NCBI GenBank assembly: GCA_028641055.1
Contig: CM054057.1
Coordinates: forward strand, 582,333,158 to 582,397,157
Reading direction: 5' to 3'
Length of the DNA stretch: 64,000 nucleotides
Source: Alopecurus myosuroides
Taxonomy: Eukaryota; Streptophyta; Magnoliopsida; Poales; Poaceae
Shown here piece by piece: positions 33,196-45,214 of the stretch. The notes beneath the pieces were generated by a model. It was not told the DNA's origin, ran no database searches, and was given only the letters and a program-made list of their open reading frames with translations. A program made the position numbers and the translations under genes. Every line of letters begins with the position of its first letter. Position 1 is the first letter of the stretch.

Positions 33196-34943
33196 AGCAG
33201 TGCCCGAAACCTAACCCTAGCCCTCTCCATTTTTTCCTGTCCGCCGCCACCTTCCTTCTCCCTGTCTTTTTCTTTTCTGATTTTGGTTCTGCTAGCTGCA
33301 AGGGAGAGAGAGGTCATGGCAGGAAGCTGAAGCCTGCCGCCGCCGCTAGGAACCCCGTCGAGGCCGTCCGAGCCCGGGAACGGAAACCCCGTGTCGCCCT
33401 CTCCCTCCTCGCTTCCAGGGAGGATCCTGGGCGGCCTTGGATCATCGCCACCGTCGCCTGTCTTGTCGCCGTCGACCACCGCAGCCGCAACTTCATCGTC
33501 GTCGCCGTTCCGTCGCCGCCAAGCCTCCCCGAGCCCCTCCAGCGACCCCAGGCCCGCGGTGAGCACCCCGCCTCCGTGGCCTCCCCTTTCTCCCCTTCGC
33601 TCTGTGCTCGCCGTCGCGTGGCACGGCCGATCCCCGGCCGCCTCTCTGTTCGTCACCGTCACCCTGTACCTGAACAACTGGAACGTCGATGTTCAATAAA
33701 AATTTCAGTTACCGTTTCTGTTTACACACTTAAGGTATCCGTTCTGTATGTTAACAAAGCAGAGCAAACAACCCAGTGGTTCGGTTCCATCCGCACCCCA
33801 GGAGGTCCCGGGCTCGAATCCTCCTTGACGCGGAATAAAACCCACCCCTTTTTCCTCTCCGCAATGACAGGTGGGACCCTGCTGTCATCCACCCCGGTGG
33901 CCACCTCACCTTGCACCCACGCCACCGTGGGGCCTGCGTGGTCCCCCTGGCCCGCCTGTCATCGACTGGGGGCGGCTGCAGAGCTGCGCCAGATCCAGAT
34001 CTGGTGGCAGACTCGCAGAAAGGGCCCTGTTTTTTTTTTCCAGTTCTGCACAAAAGTCCCAGGGACTTCTCTGTAATTGTTTTCCCTCGCGTTTTGGTCC
34101 CAGGAAATTTCAGAACAATCCCTGTTTTTCAAATGCAAATAATTCAATCAATTTAAATCCAAATTTGACATGTAAAATATGAATTCCATGCAGAATTTAA
34201 TGATCTTTCCAAATATAAAATTTGTTTCCTGTTTTGAATAATTCAAATTGATTTAAAATTTCAAACTTGTATAATTCATTCAAATTTAGTTAATTCATAA
34301 CTTTGTCCTTTCAATTCCAAATTCAAACTGTAAAACATGTTCACAAACCAGAAAAATATAATCATTTCAAATATGAATTTTATTTAATGTTTTGGGCAAA
34401 TAAAATTCAAACATTTTAAGTACTTGCAATTAAATCATTTAAACTTGTTTAATTCATAACTTATTCATGTTAATTCCAAATTCAAAAAGTAATACATGTT
34501 TTCCAATCAGAATTAAATGCTCTATCCAAATATGCCATAAAATTAATGTTTTGAGAAACTGAATTTTGCACTAATTTCAGTACTGATTTTTGTTCAATTA
34601 AAATGCCAAAAGCCATAATTAAATATTTAAAACCCCAAATTTTACAAATAAAATGTCTAGTTGAATGCTAACACTATTTCCTTGCTATTTCTATCATCTC
34701 TCATGCATTTAATCCACTTCAACAAAATGTTTAGTTGTAATTCATTAAACCCTCAATTTATGCTATGGACTTTTACCAAATGCAATTCAATTGCATATGG
34801 GTCCATTTAATATTGGTTATAATGTCTACTAGTTTACTTTGATGCACCTATTAAAATGTCATGCATCATCCCTTGTTTGTGCATTATGCCATGTTATTGA
34901 TTGTTCGTCTCTCTTCGTTGTTTGTTTGCTTCTTCTCGAATAG

Positions 34944-35021
34944 ACGACGACGTTGAGACAGACGAGGTTTACGATACCACTTCAGAGGAGTTAGCCAAGT
35001 ACCAGGCTACTGAGTTTGCAG
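34944..35021 (+). CDS. Candidate exon 2 of an LTR-borne spliced ORF (gypsy-2, 5' LTR)
   Basis: A 78-bp open segment lies between the acceptor CTCGAATAG and the GC donor GCAG|GCAAGT. In phase 1 it encodes an acidic peptide with DDVETDEVYDTTSEELAKYQ. An upstream leader donor, CCGCG|GTGAGCACC at 33558/33559, joins in frame (an open leader frame from 33198) but I see no ATG in that frame, so the start of this ORF is unresolved in gypsy-2. Confidence 0.45.
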
Positions 35022-36234
35022 GCAAGTATTCACTCACCTGAACCATTGTTTCCGTATCACCCTTGATACCGATACTTTCCGTTGTCTAATCTGCTAGCCT
35101 TATGATTCGTTGCTTGTGTTCCGATCCTATCACATGTTATCCTTTAACGCTGATATAGCCTCACCTCCACACCTATAACCCTGTTGCATGTTGGCCTGTG
35201 TCTTACTAGCATGCTTAGTGCTGTTTGTGCTCGAGTCCGTTGTCCGTTATCTCTTTTACCATATTTATTATGTTTTGGGGTTCGATGTTTTAAACAACAA
35301 CCTGTTAATGTTTGACGTAATGCTAATTTGATGATAAGGCACCGGCAGGAGGCCGGGTATGGTTTTGAGGCCTGCTAGTGTCGAACTCAGGAAAAGTTCT
35401 TGTCCTCTAAATCCATGATGAGCGCGCTAACCGCATGTGGGAAGCGTGTATGGGCGCCCCCCGCAATTCTGATTCGATTCGCATCTCGTACAAATCGCCA
35501 CACTTAGTTCGGGCTTTCCATTTGATGCACGCATTTGCAGGTACGAACCCTTGGCGCCATGGTGGAACTTTTGTAGTCGGCATTTAGGGCGGCGTGGTCT
35601 TCCAGTGCTATGAGGGTCCCCCTTTTCTTCGTGGGGGCTCGATTAGCCGCGCACGCACAGCACGTGGTTCTTTGGGCTTGATGCGAAGAAGAGTTGGGTT
35701 GTGTTGAGTGGCCTGCTTGGTGGGTTTGATCCCCGCCTGGCGGGTTATTCTTACGTGTACGGCCAAATTGGTGCATCCCTGCAGGGTTAAATCTTCTCGA
35801 GAAGCCGTGTTGTCTGCGGTTATGGATGACTTGGTGATAGGGCTGGCTAACAAGGATTAGACAACTTACACCTAATTAATAATAATTTGACTAGTAATAG
35901 GCATATTGACACAATAACCTGAACCTTCATTAATCCAACTGTGTGGGTTATCCTCGGATTGCTTCTTTGGATAAGGGGCGAGATCCAGGATGGGTTGTTT
36001 GAGGTTTGTGGTAGTTGGCTCCGATGTGCTATCTTATCCCTTTCTTTTAGCCGGATGTTGTAGCGTGTCTCTGTAGTTGGTTAGTGCAGCCCGCTGCCGC
36101 ACCTTTGTATCACCTATTTTCCGTTGAACCCAAAGCATCTGTACTTGGTGTTGTCGGGTACACTTTGGTATCTTGTGCGTCTTGCTTGCCAGTACTCGTC
36201 CGTACTGACCCGTTTGGGGCTGCTGGTTCTGCAG

Positions 36235-36299
36235 ACTACGTTTCCGAGGATCCCCAGGGTGGCTACTACGTGGAGTATGACGAGGCTGCTGACGAGTAG
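36235..36299 (+). CDS. Candidate terminal exon 3 of the LTR-borne spliced ORF (gypsy-2, 5' LTR)
   Basis: After the acceptor GGTTCTGCAG it reads AC-TAC-GTT and encodes DYVSEDPQGGYYVEY, five more mostly acidic residues, and TAG (36297-36299). The G ending exon 2 completes GAC (Asp), as in gypsy-1. The intron would be 1213 bp (1231 bp in gypsy-1). Confidence 0.45.
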
Positions 36300-36770
36300 A
36301 TAGCGGACCCGGGCAGGATCCGAGACTTCGTGGATGGGCTCCGTTCTTTTCGTTTCCGGCCTCTTAGGCCTATTTGGATCTTGTCTGTACTCAGACACTT
36401 TGTATGCTTCCGCTGTGATGTAATGATGACTTGTTGGGACATGTGTCCTCTGCATGACTGTATTTGCTATCTCTGCTCTAGTGAGAGCTTTTGCCACTTA
36501 TTTCTATTTCTTTGTGTCTTAGAGATTTTTTGTGATATCACTTGTTCAAATGCCGTTGACGTACCATGTGTGTATGTTATGAAGTACGTCAATGGAAGTA
36601 TTCGGATTCCTATTGGATGGTTTCACAGACGATGAATAGTAGAGGATGGTTGTCACACGTTTACGTGTTGGCCTACTCATATTGAGATGCGGGTGCAGGT
36701 AGGCCCCATAAGCCAATTATCTACTGTTTAGCGGGCTGTGTGTATCCTCTAGATGTCCGGGTGCGACAAA

Positions 36771-36783
36771 TGGTATCAGAGCC
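36771..36783 (+). other. Primer binding site (initiator tRNA-Met) of gypsy-2
   Basis: TGGTATCAGAGCC lies two bases after the 5' LTR end and is complementary to the 3' end of plant initiator tRNA-Met. Confidence 0.96.
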
Positions 36784-37280
36784 TGTCTGCCTGTAGGATC
36801 CCTTTTACTGGTCGCAGTTGAGTCTAGAAACTATTTTGTAGCTATACAGGAAAAATGAAACGTGAGAGTAGGAATTCTGTTCTTTTATTTTTTTCCCCAC
36901 CCACCCTCCCTTTTTCTGGTAAGGAAGTGCAACGTTGTTTTCTCTTCTCATCTAAACTTTCAAGTTAGGATTTCACGTATCCTAGTTTCTCTAGGATGGT
37001 TATATCTACTAGACCATAGGAATGGAGGTGGTTGTGACATGATTTTCATGTTGCCTACTCACGATTGAGAACGGAGGCACATAAGCCCCGGAAGCAGATC
37101 CTCTATTCCTTAAGCAGTAGATATTGATCCCATAAAAGCCCGGATGGGTTTTTCCGTAGTACCTCAGGAGTGTTTGGTCTCGTGTTTCCCAAATGTTGCT
37201 TCGATATCCTGTTCTTCTCAAGATCCTTCACTTCAGTTCTTCTACCGGCGTCTAATCAAAGCTTCCCCGGTCATCTGCAG

Positions 37281-38092
37281 ATGGATCTCAGGTTCTACCC
37301 GCGGGTGGTTCGTATGACTCGTTGTGAGAGCACTACCGGTTATCCGGAGATGCTGAGAGACATGGTCACTTTTCTGGGTTTCCGTTGGGCACCAGAGTAC
37401 CAGTTCTAGCAGCAGCGAGAGTTGAGCAGACCTACTACCAGGCTATCGTCTACATTCTGTCAGATGATGGCATGAGCGTAGTCCACCGCTACGAGGCAGT
37501 GGGTTCCACAGTGGATATGGCTGTGCAGCAGGCAGCTTATGTGAGCCTCACCGTCCTTCGTGCTGACTACTGGGGATTTGACGATTCTATTTATCGCCAC
37601 ATTCCCCGTGGTTACATCACTTCGGAGGAAGCTCACTTCACTCTCTACGACAACTTGGATGTTTACGGCCATGATAGCTCCAGGCTGCACACCACCGCTC
37701 AGTTTGTGAGACACAGTGACGCAGTTGCCCGCATACTATCTCAGGAGTTGGCTTCAGTCAGAGAGCAGCTTTACCTTGCTTTGACTCGTCTGGCGACTTA
37801 CACCACAGACTTTGTTGGAGACGAGCGCTTTGCACGTTTCGATCAGCCAGTTGGGCGTCGTCTGCCAGATGCTGGAGGTTACGAGCCGATCAGAGGTCCA
37901 CTCCTTAACCTTGGTGCTGGTTACACTGGGATTCCCCGCTTTGGAGCACAGGGAGTCGACGCTATGTACTTCACCACGCCTAGAGTCGGTCTCAGAGCAT
38001 GTCAGATCTACGTGGATCGTCGTTCCACCTACTTTCGTGGGCGTACTCCTCACCGTACCTCTCGCCGTACTCCTCGCCGCCGTCCTGCGTGA
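37281..38092 (+). pseudogene. Pre-gag ORF of gypsy-2 (one frameshift)
   Basis: The frame starts MDLRFYPRVVRMTRC at 37281 and shifts by one base near 37385-37409. It continues as ARVEQTYYQAIVYILSDD and YEAVGSTVDMAVQQAAYVSL to a TGA at 38090-38092, with an Arg/Thr-rich basic end (TPHRTSRRTPRRRPA). The intact product would be about 270 residues. The pattern (aromatic-V-hydrophobic strand, then E-A-V-G/D and a long Ala/Gln helix, then a helical Ser-Asp-Ala-Val segment) parallels the pre-gag ORF of gypsy-1, but its C-terminus is basic instead of acidic. Function unknown. Confidence 0.7.
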
Positions 38093-38303
38093 TGAGCATG
38101 GGAGTACCGATGTATCCATTCTTTAGCTATGTTTTAGTTATCCTTTGGTATTCGAACCATTTATGGTGTGTTGGATATTCTGATGTACTTGAACATGTGA
38201 TGGTGTACCTTTTGGTTATCTATTCATGCGTCAGAGTAATCTCTCTTTCGGTTGCCAAGTCTATCCATTTCTATTGTTGTGCTAAAATGCATTTCCATTC
38301 AGG

Positions 38304-41300
38304 ATGCCGCCAACAAGGAACACCACGCCTGAACCACCGCCGATCACGGAGCTGTTGACTCAGATGACCCAAGTCATGACGCAGATGGCTCAGTTTCAGA
38401 CTAATCAGCAACTCAACCAGACAGCGCCACGAGTGAGCATCAAGGAGTTTCTCAGTCTGGGTCCAAGAGCTTTCGTGGCCACACGCGAGCCTCTAGACGC
38501 TGATGACTGGATCCGTGAGATAGCCAAGGCTTTGGATATCGCACACGTAGCTGAAGAAGACAAGGTCAAGTATGCCTCCTATCTGCTGAAGGGTCAGGCA
38601 GCTTCTTGGTGGGAAAACTTCGAGGCCATGAGAACTGGCATGCTAGTCACGTGGGATCGTTTCAAGGAAGCCTTCCTGAAACACCACATTCCAGATGGTC
38701 TCATGGAAAGAATGCATGAAGAGTTTTGCTCTCTCAAGAAGGGCAAGTTGGACGTCATCGGGTATCAGAGTGAGTTCAATCGCCTCGCTCGATACGCTGG
38801 AGATGAGGTGTCCACTGAAGCTAAGAAGATGGCAAGGTTCCGCAGTGGCTTTAACCCGGAACTCAAGTATGCCCTCACCAATGTCAAGGCCGACAACTTC
38901 GAGGATCTTGTTAACACCGCGCTCAATGAAGAAAATGGGCGCAAGGCGTTCGAGGAGTTTCGCAATCACTCGCGTGAGGGTGGTTCCTCCTCCAACATGA
39001 CCACCCCTCCGCAGAAGCGCCGCATCTGGGTACCAAATGGTGCTGTCACTCGGGCTCCATATGCCCAAACTTCTCCAGGCTTCGCTCCCCGCCCACCCAA
39101 CCCTGCTCAGGTGCATGATCAAAGGGCTTCGATGGGGCAGCCAAGGCCAGGGCCTCCTCGTGTCGTCACATGCTACAAGTGCAAGCAGACGGGACACTAC
39201 GCCGACAAGTGCACGCAGAGGTAGCTACCTCCACCACCACCTCGTCCTAACACAAACCAGGCAATGGTGCACGCTCCCCCGCCTAAGGCCTTCAACTCCA
39301 ACAACAGGCCTGTCGGGAGGACCGCAAGGGTGAACCATGTCAAGATCGACAAAGCTGAGGAAGCTCCTGACGTCGTTCTCGGTACACTTCCCGTAAACTC
39401 TATTCCAGCTAAAGTGTTGTTTGATACCGGAGCATCACATTCTTTCGTGTCAAAGATCTTTGCTACAGCAATTAAAATCCCTTTTGTTGGTTTGGGTTCT
39501 CCGCTAGTGGTCAGCTCCCCTGGAGCAACTATGCAAACTTCCAAGATCAGTCACAAAAATCAAATTATAATTGGAGGCCAGATATTCCTTGCTTCTCTCA
39601 TACTGCTTGGCAATTCTGACATTGATCTCATTCTTGGTATGGATTGGCTGAAGGCCAATAAAGCAAGAATTGACTGTGCTCAAAAGTCAATAACTCTGTT
39701 CAACCCTTCTGGCCAGATAATCTATTCTCCACATGAATCAAGTTCCATTCAACTTTACACCCTCAATGCAAATCCTCTACCTTCACTTGAAAATGTTCCG
39801 GTGGTTTGCGACTTCCCTGACGTCTTTCCAGAAGAGTTGCCAGGAATGCCTCCGAACAGAGCTGTTGAGTTCGTGATCGAACTTGAACCAGGCACTGCTC
39901 CAATCTCTAAGCATCCCTACAAGATAGGAACTCCCGAGCTGAAGTTGTTGAAGGAACAAATTGATATGTACATGGAAAAAGGTTACATTTAACCTAGTTC
40001 CTCGGCTTGGGGTTGCCCAACTCTGTTCGTTGCGAAGAAGGATCAAACAAAGAGACTCGTTGTTGACTATCGTCCTCTTAACGATAAGACCATCAAAAAT
40101 AAGTATCCAATTCCTCGCATCGATGATCTTTTTGATCAACTTGCTGGAGCCTCTATATTCTCCAAGTTGGACTTGAGAATGGGTTACCATCAAATAAAAA
40201 TCAGAAAGGAGGATATTCCAAAGACAGCCTTCACCACTCGCTACGGTCTATATGAATTCACCGTCATGTCCTTTGGTCTCACCAATGCACCGGCGACCTT
40301 CTCTCGACTCATGAATTCTGTCTTCCATGAATACCTCGACAAGTTCGTTGTGGTATATCTTGATGATATTCTTGTCTACTCAAAATCCGAGGAAGAGCAT
40401 GAAGAACATCTTCGTCTCACTCTCATGAAGCTTCGCGAGCATCGTCTCGATGCCAAGTTCTCCAAATATGAGTTTTGGATTTCCGAAGTCGTTTATCTTG
40501 GTCATGTCATCTCTGGCAAGGGCATAGCCATTGATCCAGAAAAGGTTAAAGCAATTGTTGATTGGAAACCTCCAAAGACGGTGAAGCAAGTAAGAAGTTT
40601 TCTTGGCTTGGCTAGCTATTGCCGTCGCTTCGTCCCAAACTTCTCCAAGATTGCCAAACCTCTCACTGACCTCACAAAGAAGGACAAGAAGTTTGTCTGG
40701 TCTCCACAATGTGATGAAAGCTTCAATCTCCTGAAGACTAAACTCACTTCTACACCAGTTCTGGTTGGCCCAGATCCTTCCAAACCTTTCCAAATATTTT
40801 GTGATGCTTCTCTCCAAGGTCTAGGTGCAGTTCTCATGCAAGAACGCCAAGTTGTGGCTTATGCTTCACGTCAGTTGAACACACATGAGCTCAATTATCC
40901 CACTCATGACCTTGAACTCGCAGCAGTTGTGTTTGCCCTCAAGAAATGGAAACAATACTTGTTGGGTAATCGCACTGAAATCTTTTCCGATCATAAGAGT
41001 CTGAAGTACATCTTCACTCAACCAGATCTAAACCTCAGACAAAGGAGATGGATTGAAAAGATCAAAGACTTTGATCTTAGCATTTCTTACACTCCAGGCA
41101 AGGCTAATGTTATGGCCGATGCTCTCAGTCGCAAGTCGTATTCCAATAATCTCATGATCATGGAAAGCCAACCTCCTCTTCATGAAGAATTCCAAAAACT
41201 GAATCTTGGTCTTGTTCCTCAAGGCTATCTTGCAAACTTGACAGCCACTCCAACTCTCGAGGACAAGATTCGTTCTGAACAACTTCGTGATGCTGAAATC

Positions 41301-42680
41301 AAGAAGATGGTAGAACACATCAAAGCAGGCAATGAGAAATTTGAGTCCTTCTCAATTGATGACAATGGAACTATGTTCTTCGAAGGACGCATTGCAGTTC
41401 CTCAAATTTAAAGTCTCAAAGAGGCTCATGAAACTCCTCTCTCCATACACCCTGGAAGTACAAAGATGTACCAGGATTGCAAGACACTGTATTGGTGGCA
41501 TAGCATGAAACGTGAAATTGCTCAATACGTTTCTGAATGCGACGTCTGTCAGCGTGTCAAGGCAGTTCATCGGAAAACAGTCGGTCTTCTCCAACCTCTG
41601 AAAATCCCTGAATGGAAGTGGGACATGATTGAAATGGACTTCATCACTGGTTTCCCAAAGTCCAAGAGGGGCAACGATGCAATCTTCGTTGTCATTGATC
41701 GACTCACTAAAGTCGCTCACTTCTTTCCTGTCAAAGAGACAATCTCAGCTAGTCAGTTAGCAGAGCTCTATACAACAAATATTGTTCCTCTTCATGGTGT
41801 TCCGCTAGAAATAAGCTCAGACCATGGAAGCATTTTCACTTCTCATTTCTGGAAAAGCTTTCAAGAAGCCTTTGGCACCAAGCTTCTGTTCAGCACAGCC
41901 TATCATCCTCAGTCTCAAGGGCAAGTTGAAAGAGTCAATCAGATTCTCGAGGATATGCTCAGAGCATGTGGTATCTATTTTGGCATGAAATGGGAGGAAT
42001 GTCTTCCATATGCTGAATTCTCCTACAACAACAGCTTCCAGGCAAGTCTAGGCAAGGCACCATTTGAGGCTCTCTATGGCCGCAGATGCAGGAGTCCAAT
42101 AAATTGGTCTGGAGCTGGTGAATGTTCACTCTTAGGCCCTAACATTGTTAAGGAGGCCGAAGAGAAAGTTCGCATCATTCGTGACAATCTGAAGATTGCT
42201 CAGTCTCGTCAGAAAAGCTACTATGACAGCAAACACAGGGACATGGTCTATGCAGCTGGAGACAAAGCATATCTCCGTGTTACTCCCCTTAGAGGCACTC
42301 ATCGTTTTGGTGTCAAAGGAAAGCTTGCACCAAGATATATTGGTCCCTTCAACATTCTCTCAAGGCATGCAGAAAATGCCTATCGTCTTGAACTTCCAGA
42401 AAGGCTATCCAAGGTGCACGATGTCTTTCACGTGTCATAGCTCAAGAGGTGCTTCAAAGATCCAGGTCGTGCAGTTGATCATGATTCCATTGAACTGCAA
42501 GAAGACCTCTCTTATAAAGAGCATCCTATTCGCATTCTCGATGAGACCGAGCGCAAAACTCGCAACAAGAGCACCAAGTTCTTAAAAGTGCAGTGGTCTC
42601 ATCATTCCGATAAAGAGGCAACATGGGAGACCGAAGAGGATCTTCGCAAGAAGTATCCGGACCTTTTATCTTCTCAGTAG
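38304..42680 (+). pseudogene. Gag-pol polyprotein of gypsy-2, four in-frame stops
   Basis: One frame runs from MPPTRNTTPEPPP at 38304 to TAG at 42678. It contains the gag core (PLDADDWIREIAK, SWWENFE), a CCHC knuckle CYKCKQTGHYADKC (about 39172-39213), the protease motif DTGASHSF (about 39423), reverse transcriptase with [12 protein letters not shown] (about 40348), RNase H with FSDHKSLKY, the integrase finger and core (MDFITGFPKS; YHPQSQGQVERVN) and a chromodomain-like end (KFLKVQWSHHSDKEATWE). Stops at 39222 (TAG), 39990 (TAA), 41409 (TAA) and 42438 (TAG) interrupt it without changing the frame. At least three fall where related elements have Gln, fitting C-to-T changes. Near 41409 a few residues also seem to be missing. 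Confidence 0.94.
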
Positions 42681-42700
42681 GAATCTCGGGGCGCGATTCC

Positions 42701-42717
42701 TTCAAGGGGGGGCGTTT
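42701..42717 (+). other. Polypurine tract of gypsy-2
   Basis: TTCAAGGGGGGGCGTTT lies immediately before the 3' LTR start (TGTAACATCCC at 42718). Upstream is CTCGGGGCGCGATTCC, similar in position to the CGGGACGAGATTC motif of gypsy-1. Confidence 0.9.
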
Positions 42718-45136
42718 TGTAACATCCCAAGTATGAAAACAACCTTAGAATGTTTTGGTTCTTGTTAATTTATGTTTTGCATCATGCATCATCTGCATTG
42801 CAACTTGTTTTCTTTTGAATCTTGCTGGTTTCCAATTGAAATTCAATTCAATTTCAAACCAATTGATTCATACTTGGTATGTTCCAATGTCTTCAAAACA
42901 ATTCACCAACATAAACAATTCAATCGTTTTCCATAAACTTGAATTTTCACATAATTGACTTGGTTAAGTTTTCAAATAATTCAATTATTGCAAAATTCAA
43001 TCAATTGCATTTAAAATTCAAACAGCAACAAATATTTAAAATTTTGAAAAACAAAAGTTGGTGCAACTGGGCATTTTCAGTAAGGAACTTATAAAAATTA
43101 TCACCATAATTTTTAGGGTCCCAAAATCCCCTTCTTTTCCTTCTCTTTTCTTTTCTACAAAAAAGAAGAAGAAGAAAGAAAAAGAAATAAAATTTTAAAG
43201 GGCTGGGGGAGGCAGCCAGGCCAGCCCAACAGCCGGCCCAGCCACCTACGACCCCTAGAGCAGCCAGCCCGATGGCCTTTTGGCCCTCCTCCTCTTCTTC
43301 CTCGTACGGACAGAGGGCACGAGGAGCAGGTGAGCTCCTGTGGAGGGGAGCCCTCCACGTCACCCCCTACCTGCTCCCCCTCTCCAGCTATAAACTAGCA
43401 GTGCCCGAAACCTAACCCTAGCCCTCTCCATTTTTTCCTGTCCGCCGCCACCTTCCTTCTCCCTGTCCTTTTCTTTTCTGATTTTGGTTCTGCTAGATGC
43501 AAGGGAGAGAGAGGCCATGGCACGAAGCTGAAGCCTGCCGCCGCCGCCAGGAACCCCGTCGAGGCCGTCCGAGCCCGGGAACGGAAACCCCGTGTCGCCC
43601 TCTCCCTCCTCGCTTCCAGGGAGGAGGCTGGGCGGCCTTGGATCATCGCCACCGTCGCCTGTCTTGTCGCCGTCGACCACCGCAGCCGCAGCTCCATCGT
43701 CGTCGCCGTTCCATCGCCGCCAAGCCTCCCCGAGCCCCTCCAGCGACCCCAGGCCCGCGGTGAGCACCCCGCCTCCGTGGCCTCCCCTTTCTCCCCTTCG
43801 CTCTGTGCTCGCCGTCGCGTGGCACGGCCGATCCCCGGCCGCCTCTCTGTTCGTCACCGTCGCCATGTACCTGAACGACTGGAACGTCGATGTTCAGTAA
43901 AAATTTCAGTTAATGTTTCTGTTTACACACTTAAGGTATCCGTTCTGTATGTTAACAAAGAAGAGCAAACAGCCCAGTGGTTCGGTTCCATCCGCACCCC
44001 AGGAGTTCCCGGGCTCGAATCCTCCTTGACGCGGAATAAAACCCACCCCTTTTTCCTCTCCGCAATGACAGGTGGGACCCTGCTGTCATCCACCCCGGTG
44101 GCCACCTCACCTTGCACCCACGCCACCGTGGCGCCTGCGTGGTCCCCCTGGCCCGCCTGTCATCGACTGGGGGCGGCTGCAGAGCTACGCCCGATCCAGG
44201 TCTGGTGGCAGACTCGCAGAAAGGGCCCTGTTTTTTTCTAGTTCTGCACAAAAGTCCCAGGGACTTCTCTGTAATTGTTTTCCCTCACGTTTTGGTCCCA
44301 GGAACAGAACAATCCCTGTTTTTCAAATGCAAATAATTCAATCAATTTAAATCCAAATTTGACATGTAAAATATGAATTCCATGCAGAATTTAATGATCT
44401 TTCGAAATATAAAATTTGTTTCCTGTTTTAAAAATTCAAATTGATTTAAAATTTCAAACTTGTATAATTCATTCAAATTTAGTTAATTCATAACTTTGTC
44501 CTTTCAATTCCAAATTCAAACTGTAAAACATGTTCACAAACCAGAAAAATATAATCATTTCAAATATGAATTTTATTTAATGTTTTGGGCAAATAAAATT
44601 CAAACATTTTAAGTACTTGCAATTAAATCATTTAAACTTGTTTAATTCATAACTTATTCATGTTAATTCCAAATTCAAAAAGTAATACATGTTTTCCAAT
44701 CAGAATTAAATGCTCTATCCAAATATGCCATAAAATTAATGTTTTGAGAAACTAAATTTTGCACTAATTTCAGTACTGATTTTTGTTCAATTAAAATGCC
44801 AAAAGCCATTATTAAATATTTAAAACCCCAAATTTGACAAATAAAATGTCTAGTTGAATGCTAACACTATTTCCTTGCTATTTCTATCATCTCTCATGCA
44901 TTTAATCCACTTCAACAAAATGCTTAGTTGTAATTCATTAAACCCTCAATTTATGCTATGGACTTTTGCCAAATGCAATTCAATTGCATATGGGCCCATT
45001 TAATATTGGTTATAATGTCTACTAGTTTACTTTGATGCACCTATTAAAATGTCATGCATCATCCCATGTTTGTGCATTATGCCATGTTATTGATTGTTCG
45101 TCTCTCTTCGTTGTTTGTTTGCTTCTTCTCGAATAG

Positions 45137-45214
45137 ACGACGACGTTGAGACAGACGAGGTTTACGATACCACTTCAGAGGAGTTAGCCCAGTACCAGGC
45201 TACTGAATTTGCAG
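45137..45214 (+). CDS. Candidate LTR exon 2 (gypsy-2, 3' LTR copy)
   Basis: Same borders (GAATAG | ... GCAG|GCAAGT) and phase as the 5' LTR copy. Two base differences are visible: one changes Lys to Gln (AAG to CAG) and one is silent (GAG to GAA). No stop or frameshift has arisen. Confidence 0.45.

Larger units (their letters stand above)
32515..36768 (+). repeat. 5' LTR of gypsy-2, 4254 bp
   Basis: It starts TGTAATATCCC and ends GTGCGACA, two bases before the primer site. It contains a TATA-like box (33187-33195), a GC-rich leader (about 33200-33560), a long AT-rich segment full of AATTCAAA words (34130-34700) and two short acidic open segments with splice-like borders (34944-35021, 36235-36299). 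Confidence 0.95.

Noticed and set aside
33159..33699. Several long overlapping frames on both strands in the gypsy-2 LTR (repeated at 43360-43900)
   Set aside because: GC-rich leader gives open frames in many registers. Only the frame that joins the acidic exon was kept, as a hypothesis.
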